The notes under the pieces: generated by a model
What the model was told of the DNA's origin: nothing
The model's database searches: none
The model's input: the letters and a program-made list of their open reading frames with translations, nothing else
Position numbers and translations under genes: made by a program
NCBI GenBank assembly: GCA_902495085.1
Contig: CABUWA010000039.1
Span: forward strand, 1-13,518
Direction of reading: 5' to 3'
Length of the DNA stretch: 13,518 bases
Origin: an uncultured Collinsella sp.
GTDB lineage: Bacteria; Actinomycetota; Coriobacteriia; Coriobacteriales; Coriobacteriaceae
Shown: positions 5,766 to 13,518 of the stretch, one piece after another
How the letters are laid out: each line of letters opens with the position of its first letter
Numbering within the stretch: position 1 is the stretch's first letter

Positions 5766-7327
5766 TACTTGCCGTCGTCGTCCTGGGCCTCATCGCGTGC
5801 ATAGAGCTCCAGCATGCGGCGGCGGTATTCGCGCACGGCGAGCTTGGCGCGCTCCAGACGGCGGCGCTCGCGTGGGGTCAGCTCGGATGGGTCGACCTCG
5901 TCTCCATAGGTCTTATCGGCAAGTAGGTGCGCCGCGTCCACGATGCGGGCATCGATGTGGCCGCTCGCCGCCTCGGCGGAAAGACGCTCGGCAATCGCAT
6001 CGAGCGTAGGCAGGCCCTCGAATACGCGACCATGGCCATGCGAAGTCAGCAGCTCATGCTCGCGCGCGAGCAAGCTCGCTAAGTCGTGGTGGGCGCGCAG
6101 GATGTCGAGCGCATCGGATGGATGCTCGGCAACTTCTGCCACGGCGGCGACCGGCGCGGCATCCACCACGCGGTAGAAGAGCTGCGCGAGCAATGGCATC
6201 AAGAACACCGTGATGGCGCCGGCGGCAACCATAACCGACGCGATGTCTTGCGACAGCGCGCCCGCGTTGACGGCAACGCTCGTCACGGCAACGATGATCG
6301 GCAGCGCCGTGGTGCAGTACAGGGCCACGGTAATGCGACCATACGCCGACACATCGCGCGTCGCAGGGCAAATGCTCATAGAAATAAGAATGGGCACGGC
6401 ACGAATAATCAGCAACGCCACGATAAAGCCCACGAGCAGACCCGGGCGCGACGCCACGGCCGTCAGGTCGATCTTTGCGCCCGATACGGTAAAGAACACC
6501 GGAATCAAAAAGCCGTAGGCCAGGCCGTCGAGCTTGGTCTCGAGCGTATGGTTGCCCTCGGGGATGATGTAGCGCAAGACAAAGCCGGCGGCAAAAGAAC
6601 CCAACACAATGTCGAGATCAAAGACGGCCGAGAAAGCCACGAGTGTGACCAGGATGAGCACCGTCAGGCGCACGAAGGTCTGCGACGTGGTATCGGCGCG
6701 TTCCTCGACAAACGCAAAGAAGCGGCTGCCGACGCGCTTGGAGCGGCTTGGGACCACGGCAAGCAACACGCAGACCACCGCAAACAGGCCAAGAATCACG
6801 AGCGTTTGGATGCCGGTACGGGCAGACAGCAGCACCGACATGGCAAGCACGGGGCCGAGCTCGCCCCAGGTGCCATACGCGAGAATCGAGTCGCCCACGC
6901 GCGTTCCGACAAGTGAACGCTCACGCATGATGGGCACGAGCGTGCCGAGCGCCGTAGAAGTGAGGGCAAGCGTCACGGCGATACCGTCGAAATGGCTGAC
7001 CGAGAACCACGGGGTAAAGCGCACGGCAAGCCAGGCGATACCAAACGTGACGACCCACGTTGCCAAGCCGTAGCGCCCCTCGACACCCGTGATGCTCTTG
7101 GGATCGATCTCAAAGCCGGCAAGCAGGAACAAAAAGGCCAGACCGAGCTCGGACACAAGCGAGACCTCGGCATCTACATGGATGACGCCGAGCATATGGG
7201 GTCCCAGCACCGCGCCGAGCACGAGCAAAAAGACCGTCTCGGGAACGGGTTTTCCAGGAATCGCCGAGGCGATAAAGGGGCTTGCAAAGGCCACGAGTGC
7301 GATGATGGCGAGCGAAACGAATGCCAT
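5765..7327 (-). CDS. Cation:proton antiporter, CPA2 (KefB-like) family
   Basis: A 520-residue integral membrane protein, very hydrophobic from residue 3 to about 387, consistent with the 11-13 membrane segments of the Na+/H+ exchanger fold. Family signatures include FLFLLAGFEID (66-76) and FFTVSGAKIDL (278-288). In the core helix, where KefB-like proteins have an acidic QD pair, this one has GELGP (155-159), so Glu156 is the likely ion- and proton-carrying acid. The final 130 residues form a hydrophilic tail rich in Arg, Glu and Asp and likely helical; it has no TrkA-N nucleotide-binding domain and no recognisable universal-stress domain. AAAGG about eight bases upstream supports the ATG at 7327. 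It is divergent from purL and convergent with the SDR gene, and appears monocistronic. Whether it moves Na+ or K+ cannot be told. Confidence 0.88.
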   Translation of the reverse strand: MAFVSLAIIALVAFASPFIASAIPGKPVPETVFLLVLGAVLGPHMLGVIHVDAEVSLVSELGLAFLFLLAGFEIDPKSITGVEGRYGLATWVVTFGIAWLAVRFTPWFSVSHFDGIAVTLALTSTALGTLVPIMRERSLVGTRVGDSILAYGTWGELGPVLAMSVLLSARTGIQTLVILGLFAVVCVLLAVVPSRSKRVGSRFFAFVEERADTTSQTFVRLTVLILVTLVAFSAVFDLDIVLGSFAAGFVLRYIIPEGNHTLETKLDGLAYGFLIPVFFTVSGAKIDLTAVASRPGLLVGFIVALLIIRAVPILISMSICPATRDVSAYGRITVALYCTTALPIIVAVTSVAVNAGALSQDIASVMVAAGAITVFLMPLLAQLFYRVVDAAPVAAVAEVAEHPSDALDILRAHHDLASLLAREHELLTSHGHGRVFEGLPTLDAIAERLSAEAASGHIDARIVDAAHLLADKTYGDEVDPSELTPRERRRLERAKLAVREYRRRMLELYARDEAQDDDGK

Positions 7328-7396
7328 GTGATGCCTTTCTCTTGTTTGCGCTTCACTGTAGCACCCTCGCCGTCCTCACCGCGCCGCGAGCTGTCG

Positions 7397-7511
7397 TATC
7401 ATAGTGAGGTTTACAAACATGTGGCTCAAGGCGACCGCAGGGCAGACCCCGCAAACCGACCGCTGCCGCATACCGTACCGTACGCCCAACCGATCAGGAA
7501 GGCAGGAACCA
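7397..7511 (+). promoter_or_regulatory. Candidate purL promoter (-10 TATCAT) and leader
   Basis: TATCAT at 7397-7402 is a five-of-six match to the -10 consensus, though no good -35 is seen 16-18 bases upstream. It would give a leader of about 100 bases with a small GTTTACAAAC palindrome (7408-7417) near the start site. No purine riboswitch core or long stem is recognised in the leader. The 184-bp gap 7328-7511 is shared with the divergent antiporter gene, for which no clear promoter was identified. Confidence 0.3.
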
Positions 7512-10500
7512 ATGGTCTCTCGTATCTACGTGGAGAAGAAACCCGGGTTCGACGTCGAGGCTCAGCAGCTCAAGGGCGAGCTGACCGAAATTCTCGGCAT
7601 CAAGGGCATCGAGGCCCTGAGGATCATCAACCGCTACGACGTCGAGGGCATCGACGAGGAGCTTTTCCGCTCCTGCGTGCCGACCGTCTTTAGCGAGCCC
7701 CAGGTCGATGTGACCTACGACGAGCTCCCCGCAAGCGATGGCGCCGTCTTTGCCGTCGAATTCCTGCCTGGCCAGTTTGACCAGCGCGCCGACTCCGCCA
7801 GCGAGTGTGTGCAGCTCATCAGCCAGGGCGAGCGCCCCGCCGTGCGCTCCGCCAAGGTCTATATGATCTCGGGCGCTCTGGACGAGGCCGCCATCGATGC
7901 CATCAAGCACTACGTGGTGAACCCCGTCGAGGCGCGCATCGCCTCGCTCGACCTGCCCGAGACGCTGTACATGGAGACCCCCGAGCCCCAGCCCGTCGAG
8001 GTGCTCGACGGCTTCCGCGAGCTCGACGAGGCCGGCCTTGCCGCCTTTATCGCCGATCGCGGCCTTGCCATGGACGAGGCGGACATCGCCTTCTGCCAGC
8101 AGTACTTCCGCGATGAGGACCGCGACCCCACCATCACCGAGATCCGCGTGATCGACACCTACTGGTCCGACCACTGCCGCCACACCACCTTCGGCACCGT
8201 CCTGGACGACGTGACGATCGACGACGCCGTGGTGCAGCAAGCCTTCGACCGCTACATGGAGATGCGCCACGAACTCGGCCGCGACGCCAAGCCCGTCTGC
8301 CTCATGGACATGGGCACCATCGGCGCCAAGTACCTTAAGAAGACCGGCGTCATGACCGATGTCGACGAGTCCGAGGAGATCAACGCCTGCACCGTCAAGG
8401 TGAAGGTCGATGTCGATGGCGAGGACCAGGACTGGCTGTTCCTCTTTAAGAACGAGACCCACAACCACCCGACCGAGATCGAGCCCTTCGGCGGTGCCGC
8501 CACCTGCGTGGGCGGCGCCATCCGCGACCCGCTCTCGGGCCGCAGCTATGTGTACCAGGCCATGCGCGTCACCGGCGCCGGCGACCCCACCGTCCCGGTT
8601 TCCGAGACGCTCGAGGGCAAGCTGCCGCAGCGCAAGCTCGTGACCACTGCCGCCGCCGGCTACTCCAGCTACGGCAACCAGATCGGCCTTGCCACCGGTC
8701 AGGTCAACGAACTCTATCACCCCGGTTACGTGGCCAAGCGCATGGAGGTTGGCGCCGTCGTGGGCGCTACCCCGGCAAACCACGTTCGTCGCGAGTGCCC
8801 TGCCCCCACCGACAAGATCATCCTGCTGGGCGGCCGCACCGGCCGCGATGGCATCGGTGGCGCCACCGGCTCCTCCAAGACCCAGAACACCGAGTCCATC
8901 GAGACCTCGGGTGCTGAGGTCCAGAAGGGCAACGCCCCTGTCGAGCGCAAGCTGCAGCGCCTGTTCCGCCGCGGCGACGCCTGCCGTCTGATCAAGCGCT
9001 GCAACGACTTTGGCGCCGGCGGCGTCTCGGTCGCCGTGGGCGAGCTTGCCGACGGCCTGTATGTCGACCTTGATACCGTGACCAAGAAGTACGACGGCCT
9101 GGACGGCACCGAGCTCGCTATCTCTGAGTCCCAGGAGCGCATGGCCTGTGCCGTCGCCGACGGTGACGTCGAGGAGTTCATGGGCTACGCCGCTGAGGAG
9201 AACCTCGAGGCGACCGTTATCGCCGAGGTTACCGCCGAGCCGCGCATGCGCATGGCCTGGAACGGCGTCGCCATCGTCGACCTGTCCCGCGAGTTCCTCA
9301 ACTCCAACGGCGCACCCAAGCACCAGGTCGCCCACGTGTGCGCCCGTAGCGTGTGGCAGCCAAGCTGGGCCGGCACCACGCTCGCCGAGCGCATGACCTC
9401 GCTTGTCACCGACCTCAACGTCGCTTCCAACAAGGGCCTTTCCGAGCGCTTCGACTCCACCATCGGCGCCGCGACCGTGCTTATGCCTTTTGGCGGCAAG
9501 ACGCAGCTCACCCCGAGCTCTGCCATGGTCGCCAAGTTCCCCGTGGACGGCGAGACCACCACGGCGAGTGCCATGGCATGGGGCTTCAACCCCTATCTGA
9601 TGGAGGCCGACCAGTTTGCGGGCGCCTACCTGTCCGTGGTCGAGTCCATCGCCAAGCTCGTTGCCGCCGGCTTTGAGCACAAGCGCGCCTACCTCTCCTT
9701 CCAGGAGTACTTCGAGCGCCTGCGCACCGAGGCAGAGCGCTGGGGCAAGCCCATGGCCGCCGTCCTGGGTGCCCTTATGGCCCAGGTCGACCTGGGTGCC
9801 GGCGCCATCGGTGGCAAGGATTCCATGAGCGGCTCGTTTGAGGACGAGGCCGGCGAGCTCAACGTTCCGCCGACCCTGATCAGCTTCGCCGTCGCCGTGG
9901 GCAAGGCCGCCCGCGCCGTCTCGCCCGAGTTCAAGGGCCTCACGCACCGCGTCGTCCGCATCGCCCCCGCCATCTATGGCGAGGACTACCGCCCCGATGC
10001 TCAGCAGCTGCTCGCCGCGTTTGACGCCGTCGAGGCGCTCACTGCTACCGGCAACGCCCTGGCCATCTCCACGCCCGGCTACGGCTGCGGCGCCGAGAGC
10101 CTCTTTAAGATGTGCGTCGGTAACCAGATCGGTATCGAGCTTGCCGAGGATGTAGACGTGGAGAGCCTCTTCACCCCGCTCTACGGCAGCTTTATCGTCG
10201 AGCTCGCCGAGGATGCCGAGCTGCCCGAGGTCGCCGACGGCGTTGTCGTCGAGCCCCTGGGCACCACCGTCGAGGGCTATGTCATCGACACCGGTTCCGA
10301 AGTCATCGAGCTCTCCGAGCTCCAGGAGGCCTGGGAGAGCGGCATCGAGGGCGTCTTTGCCTACCGCAGCGCCGGCGAGACCGCCGAGGTCGAGACCATC
10401 GACTTCCGCGCCAAGGACGTCCACGTGTACGGCGGCGCCAAGATCGCCCGCCCGCGCGTGGTTATCCCCGTGTTCCCCGGAAACAACTGCGAGTACGATA

Positions 10501-11258
10501 GCGCCCGCGCCTTCCGTGCCGCCGGCGCCGAGGCCGACACCTTCGTGATCAACAACCTCACGCCCGAGGCCGTCGCCGAGAGCACCCACGAGCTTGCCCG
10601 CCGCATCCGCGCAAGCCAGATCGTCATGATCCCCGGCGGCTTCTCGGGCGGCGACGAGCCCGACGGCTCCGCCAAGTTCATCACGGCGTTCTTCCGCGCT
10701 CCCGAGGTCACCGAGGCAGTCCGCGACCTGCTCAAGGCCCGCGATGGCCTGATGCTGGGCATCTGCAACGGCTTCCAGGCCCTGATCAAGCTCGGCCTGG
10801 TGCCCTACGGCGACATCGTCGACGCCACGCCCGATGCGCCCACGTTGACGTTCAACACCATCGGTCGCCACCAGAGCCGTCTGGTGCGCACCCGCATCTC
10901 GTCCAACTTGTCCCCGTGGCTGTCGCAGTGCAGCCTGGACGACCCCTACACCGTCGCCATCAGCCACGGCGAGGGCCGCTTTGTCGCCAATGACGATGTG
11001 CTCGCCCAGCTGATCGCCAACGGCCAGGTCGCCACGCAGTACGTGGGCGAGGACGGCAAGCCCAGCATGGATCTCTCCGTCAACCCCAACGGCTCCGCAC
11101 TCGCCATCGAGGGCATCACGAGCCCCGACGGCCGCGTCCTGGGCAAGATGGGCCATGCCGAGCGTCGCGGCGACAACCTGTACCGCAACGTGCCCGAGCA
11201 TGTCCCCGGCGATAAGTTCATGCCGATCTTTGAGAGCGGCGTGGCCTACTTCGCTTAA
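7512..11258 (+). CDS. purL: Phosphoribosylformylglycinamidine synthase, single-chain form with glutaminase domain
   Basis: A 1248-residue enzyme catalysing the fourth step of purine synthesis: FGAR + glutamine + ATP to FGAM. Domains in order: N-terminal PurS-like region; linker with YWSDHCRHTTF; first synthetase half with ETHNHPTEIEPFGG (from residue 315); second half with GGKDSMSG (767-774); and, from about 980 (RVVIPVFPGNNCEYD), a PurQ-type glutaminase. The glutaminase shows the oxyanion-loop-like GGFSGGDE, nucleophile Cys1085 in GICNGFQ, and the His1152/Glu1154 pair in SHGEGRF. All catalytic residues sought are present. Length and motifs fit the roughly 1240-residue class common in Clostridia, which is shorter than the E. 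coli enzyme. The start at 7512 has GGAAGG nine bases upstream; the frame is open to a GTG at 7404 but without family similarity. It is a single-gene unit followed by a terminator. Confidence 0.97.
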   Translation: MVSRIYVEKKPGFDVEAQQLKGELTEILGIKGIEALRIINRYDVEGIDEELFRSCVPTVFSEPQVDVTYDELPASDGAVFAVEFLPGQFDQRADSASECVQLISQGERPAVRSAKVYMISGALDEAAIDAIKHYVVNPVEARIASLDLPETLYMETPEPQPVEVLDGFRELDEAGLAAFIADRGLAMDEADIAFCQQYFRDEDRDPTITEIRVIDTYWSDHCRHTTFGTVLDDVTIDDAVVQQAFDRYMEMRHELGRDAKPVCLMDMGTIGAKYLKKTGVMTDVDESEEINACTVKVKVDVDGEDQDWLFLFKNETHNHPTEIEPFGGAATCVGGAIRDPLSGRSYVYQAMRVTGAGDPTVPVSETLEGKLPQRKLVTTAAAGYSSYGNQIGLATGQVNELYHPGYVAKRMEVGAVVGATPANHVRRECPAPTDKIILLGGRTGRDGIGGATGSSKTQNTESIETSGAEVQKGNAPVERKLQRLFRRGDACRLIKRCNDFGAGGVSVAVGELADGLYVDLDTVTKKYDGLDGTELAISESQERMACAVADGDVEEFMGYAAEENLEATVIAEVTAEPRMRMAWNGVAIVDLSREFLNSNGAPKHQVAHVCARSVWQPSWAGTTLAERMTSLVTDLNVASNKGLSERFDSTIGAATVLMPFGGKTQLTPSSAMVAKFPVDGETTTASAMAWGFNPYLMEADQFAGAYLSVVESIAKLVAAGFEHKRAYLSFQEYFERLRTEAERWGKPMAAVLGALMAQVDLGAGAIGGKDSMSGSFEDEAGELNVPPTLISFAVAVGKAARAVSPEFKGLTHRVVRIAPAIYGEDYRPDAQQLLAAFDAVEALTATGNALAISTPGYGCGAESLFKMCVGNQIGIELAEDVDVESLFTPLYGSFIVELAEDAELPEVADGVVVEPLGTTVEGYVIDTGSEVIELSELQEAWESGIEGVFAYRSAGETAEVETIDFRAKDVHVYGGAKIARPRVVIPVFPGNNCEYDSARAFRAAGAEADTFVINNLTPEAVAESTHELARRIRASQIVMIPGGFSGGDEPDGSAKFITAFFRAPEVTEAVRDLLKARDGLMLGICNGFQALIKLGLVPYGDIVDATPDAPTLTFNTIGRHQSRLVRTRISSNLSPWLSQCSLDDPYTVAISHGEGRFVANDDVLAQLIANGQVATQYVGEDGKPSMDLSVNPNGSALAIEGITSPDGRVLGKMGHAERRGDNLYRNVPEHVPGDKFMPIFESGVAYFA

Positions 11259-11273
11259 ACCTTTCCCATCGGG

Positions 11274-11279
11274 TACAAT
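11274..11279 (+). promoter_or_regulatory. Candidate -10 box (TACAAT) upstream of the EamA gene
   Basis: TACAAT matches the -10 consensus at five of six positions. No good -35 lies at 16-18 bases. It sits before the purL terminator, and only about 25 bases separate that terminator from the EamA start codon. If the EamA gene has its own promoter it must therefore be about here, with the terminator hairpin in its leader. Confidence 0.25.
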
Positions 11280-11295
11280 CCCTTCGGGTAACAAC

Positions 11296-11332
11296 ACCCG
11301 CCACCGACACATCCGGTGGCGGGTTCTTTTTT
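11296..11332 (+). terminator. Intrinsic terminator after purL
   Basis: ACCCGCCACCG (11296-11306) pairs perfectly with CGGTGGCGGGT (11314-11324) around a 7-base loop and is followed by TCTTTTTT. It begins 38 bases after the purL stop codon and ends 25 bases before the EamA start codon. An upstream CGGGT at 11285-11289 could compete for the ACCCG arm. Confidence 0.92.
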
Positions 11333-11357
11333 GCTTCGCGCATGTAGGAAGGACATC

Positions 11358-12292
11358 ATGGAAAGCCGCAAGCCGTATCTCGCCACCCTGCCCGGACTCA
11401 TCCTGGGCTGTCTTGTTTGCTGTGCACTCTGGGGATCGGCCTTCCCTGCATCAAGATCGGCTACGCACTCTTTGGTATCCCGGCGCACGACAGCGCTTCG
11501 CAGCTGCTCTTTGCAGGTTTACGCTTTACGCTTGCCGGCGCCCTGGTTATCGTTGGGATGAGCGCGGCCCAACGCCGCCCCCTCATACCGCAAGCGCGCG
11601 ACATCAAGCCCATCTTTGTCTTGTCGCTCTTCCAGACTATCGGGCAGTACTTCTTTTTCTATCTGGGCCTCTCGCGCGCCAGCGCCATGTCGAGCTCCAT
11701 CATCGAGGCCAGCGCCAACTTCCTCGCAATCCTCTTTGCCGCCCTGGCATTTCACACCGAGAAGCTCAATACGGCCAAGGTGCTTGGCTGTGCGCTGGGC
11801 TTTGCCGGCGTCGCGCTCGTCAACCTTTCGGGCGCAGATGGCACCTTTGGCTTCAGGCTCGATGGCGAGGGCTTTATCCTAGCCTCCACTGTCGCGGGTG
11901 CTCTTTCGACCTGCCTGATCGGCATCTTCTCGCGCAAGCACGACGGTGTTTTGCTTGCCGGCTGGCAGTTTTTAGTCGGCGGCCTGGTCCTCACCGCCAT
12001 CGGCTTTTTGATGGGTGGCGCGCTCTCCCCCACGGCGATTGTCCCCGCCATCGTGCTCATCATCTACATGGCGCTTATCTCCGCGGTCGCCTACTCGCTG
12101 TGGTCGCGCCTGCTTGCCGTCAACCCCGTCAGCCGCGTCTCGGTCTTTGGGTTTATGAACCCCGTCTTTGGTGTGCTGCTGAGCGCGCTACTGCTCGGCG
12201 AAGGCGCGGGCACGAGCCCCGTTACCGTCATCGTTGCCCTGCTGTTGGTCTGCGGCGGCATCATCATCGTCAACAGGCCCAAAAAAGCCTAG
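11358..12292 (+). pseudogene. EamA/DMT-family permease, frameshifted near its N-terminus
   Basis: The ATG at 11358 has AGGAAGG five bases upstream and opens a proper first membrane segment ending CALWGSAFP, the usual EamA opening. At the C-run 11444-11446 the frame is lost: the next expected residues, CIKIGYALFGIP, continue in the other frame from TGC at 11447. Adding one C would give a 311-residue protein, the normal EamA length of two five-helix repeats, with further marks such as AMSSSIIEASANFLAILFA and VFGFMNPVFGVLLSALLLGE. As read, translation from 11358 runs into unrelated sequence. The downstream frame has only a TTG at 11417 without a ribosome site. The remainder is intact to the stop at 12292, so this is a recent mutation, phase variation in a short run, or a sequencing error. 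DMT proteins export or import small metabolites; the substrate is unknown. Confidence 0.85.
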
Positions 12293-12373
12293 CGAGCTCA
12301 CCTTTTTAGGGAGGGCATTCGCATACTTTAGCTTAATGGAGCACACTGGTTCTCGTTGATTTCGTACCGAGTC

Positions 12374-12404
12374 GCGGCGGCAGACGCCCGTCTTGCCGCA
12401 CCGC
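12374..12404. other. Imperfect inverted repeat in the gap after the EamA gene
   Basis: CGGCAGAC (12378-12385) pairs with GTCTTGCCG (12390-12398) with one bulged base, and GCGG (12374-12377) with CCGC (12401-12404) extends it. There is no U-tract. The rest of 12293-12440 shows no gene, tRNA or promoter that I can support. Confidence 0.3.
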
Positions 12405-12440
12405 GCCTGGGCATTATGGCCGGCGGCCCCCCACAAACGC

Positions 12441-12480
12441 AAAAGGGGCGCACGACCAAACACGGTCGTGCGCCCCTTTT
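12441..12480. terminator. Perfect bidirectional terminator between EamA and GGDEF genes
   Basis: AAAAGGGGCGCACGACC (12441-12457) is exactly complementary to the segment 12464-12480, giving a 17-bp stem with a 6-base loop and T-runs on both strands. It abuts the stop codon of the minus-strand GGDEF gene at 12481, so that gene terminates immediately. It also serves the convergent EamA transcript. Confidence 0.95.
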
Positions 12481-13518
12481 CTAGCGTATTTGTACGCCGG
12501 CTTTCTTTTTCTCGGCCTTGACGCGATAGAGCTCTGCATCGGCAGCGCGAAGTAAGTCTTGCCAGGTATCAACGCTATCGCCGACCCGCGCGCAACCGAT
12601 GGACATCCGCAATGCATACGGCACCTCAGCATGCGCGAGCTCGTCGTTGATTGTCGCGCACAGATGCATGATATCCTGTTCCGCCGCTGCCTTTTGGAAC
12701 ACCACGAACTCATCGCCACCATAACGCGCGATAAAGCCACCAGACGCCGAGCAGACCTCTTTGAGCGCAGCGGATATTACCTGAAGAGCATGGTCACCCT
12801 CCACATGTCCATAGCGATCGTTAATCTGCTTAAAGCCGTCAGCGTCCATCATAAGCAGATATACATCTTCGGCCTGATCCACATTTGAAAAGAGCGACAG
12901 CATATAGGTCTCAAAACGGTTACGGTTGTTGAGTCCAGTCAACGGGTCAGTCGAGATTAGTTGCTCCTGATAGACGATATAGAGCAGCAGGATGCTCAGC
13001 GCTATACCGAAGCAAAGGCCCGGTACCGAAAACAAAACCTGGAAGGTACCGCCCACCAGAGCGGGAACCGCAAAAAAGGCGAGGGTGCGATAAATGGCCT
13101 TCTTTTGCAAGCTTTCGACTTTTCGAGCCTGAATAAAGGCATGCAAGGACGTATATATGACGTAGCAGTAGCTAACGATAGGCTGAATCATATAAAGCGC
13201 TCCGCGACGATATACGCCCTGCGTATCGATATAGAACATAGTGTGCGTCCAGTAGCTGGTAAATGCCAACACGACCACCAAAGCGGTTGGCAACGTTAAA
13301 AGTATCACCCTATAGGGCGTGGTCAGAAGCCGTGAGCCCTGCATCGTCTCGGAATAGAAAAACCAAATGAGGCACGCGATGGCGAACAGCGAAAACGAAA
13401 CCGCGTTGGAAATCCAGTTGGCCGTGATGCCTACAGGAGTGCTCACGCCGTCCGAGAGCGTCCAGATCATATCGAAGAAAATGTAGGCAGCAGACGTGTA
13501 GCCCAGCATGCTAAACAA
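12481..13518 (-). CDS. Membrane-anchored GGDEF diguanylate cyclase, N-terminus outside the window
   Basis: The frame enters from the right edge without a start or stop, so the gene is 5'-partial; 345 residues are visible (numbered here from the edge). About six hydrophobic segments (roughly 7-21, 38-56, 70-90, 108-130, 142-163, 167-188) form a membrane sensor region of unknown ligand. A GGDEF domain follows, starting STDPLTGLNNR (189-199), with MMDADGFKQINDRYGH (223-238) supplying metal- and nucleotide-binding residues and an intact RYGGDEF signature (GGDEF 267-271), so it should make cyclic di-GMP from two GTP. The RxxD product-inhibition site expected five residues before GGDEF is absent (the sequence there is ASGG). 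There is no EAL domain. The stop codon abuts a terminator, so this is the last gene of its transcript. Confidence 0.92.
   Translation of the reverse strand: MFSMLGYTSAAYIFFDMIWTLSDGVSTPVGITANWISNAVSFSLFAIACLIWFFYSETMQGSRLLTTPYRVILLTLPTALVVVLAFTSYWTHTMFYIDTQGVYRRGALYMIQPIVSYCYVIYTSLHAFIQARKVESLQKKAIYRTLAFFAVPALVGGTFQVLFSVPGLCFGIALSILLLYIVYQEQLISTDPLTGLNNRNRFETYMLSLFSNVDQAEDVYLLMMDADGFKQINDRYGHVEGDHALQVISAALKEVCSASGGFIARYGGDEFVVFQKAAAEQDIMHLCATINDELAHAEVPYALRMSIGCARVGDSVDTWQDLLRAADAELYRVKAEKKKAGVQIR

Noticed and set aside
5509..5802. Small minus-strand open frame (97 codons) across the palindromic array
   Set aside because: The 62-base period is not a multiple of three, so each unit is read in a different frame. 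There is no ribosome site, and the frame overlaps the antiporter end.
7404..7511. Upstream GTG or ATG starts for purL
   Set aside because: In frame, but the sequence has no similarity to PurL N-termini; GGAAGG before 7512 fits better.
7494..11312. Very long open frame antisense to purL (about 1270 codons)
   Set aside because: It mirrors the purL codon pattern of a GC-rich genome. The translation is low-complexity, rich in Gly, Ala, Asp, Val and His, with no family motif, while purL has every catalytic signature.
11417..11446. TTG start making the EamA gene intact
   Set aside because: No ribosome site precedes it, it would remove the first membrane segment, and the upstream frame encodes exactly that missing segment after a good ribosome site.
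12321..12370. tRNA-like sequence (TAGCTTAATGG resembling a D-arm)
   Set aside because: No acceptor stem, anticodon arm or T-arm could be paired around it.

Overview
The window is GC-rich (roughly 60% or more in the genes), with compact genes, clear Shine-Dalgarno sites and strong intrinsic terminators. Gene content and protein style (single-chain clostridial-type PurL, Liv lipoproteins with twin-arginine-like signals, actinobacterial-looking codon use) suggest a gut Coriobacteriia such as Collinsella. That assignment is inference from recognition and was not tested by any search.

Layout. (1) Positions 1-2850, minus strand: the head of a branched-chain amino acid (Liv) ABC transporter operon, reading binding protein A (2850-1684), binding protein B (1412-225), then the first 28 codons of the permease livH (85 to the window edge). 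The two binding proteins are tandem paralogues. Each has its own leader, and the one between them is strikingly AT-rich (about 30% GC). Two stem-loops lie between protein B and livH. (2) 3101-4444, plus: homoserine dehydrogenase with a C-terminal ACT domain, closed by a strong terminator. (3) 4669-5418, plus: an SDR oxidoreductase of the FabG type. (4) 5419-5764: a bidirectional terminator followed by four tandem 62-bp units, each containing a long imperfect palindrome, ending exactly at the stop codon of the next gene. (5) 5765-7327, minus: a CPA2-type cation:proton antiporter. (6) 7512-11258, plus: full-length purL with fused glutaminase domain, then a terminator. (7) 11358-12292, plus: an EamA/DMT permease broken by a one-base frameshift near codon 30. 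(8) A perfect bidirectional terminator separates it from (9) 12481 to the right edge, minus: a membrane-bound GGDEF diguanylate cyclase whose N-terminus lies outside the window.

Functionally this is mainly housekeeping: branched-chain amino acid uptake, the aspartate-family branch to threonine and methionine, purine synthesis, ion homeostasis and c-di-GMP signalling. The genes outside the liv cluster look like independent transcription units. No phage, insertion sequence, CRISPR or defence system is visible. The most unusual signal is the 62-bp palindromic array at 5518-5765, which would form most of the antiporter mRNA's 3' untranslated region. Next are the frameshifted EamA gene and the duplicated, separately led Liv binding proteins.
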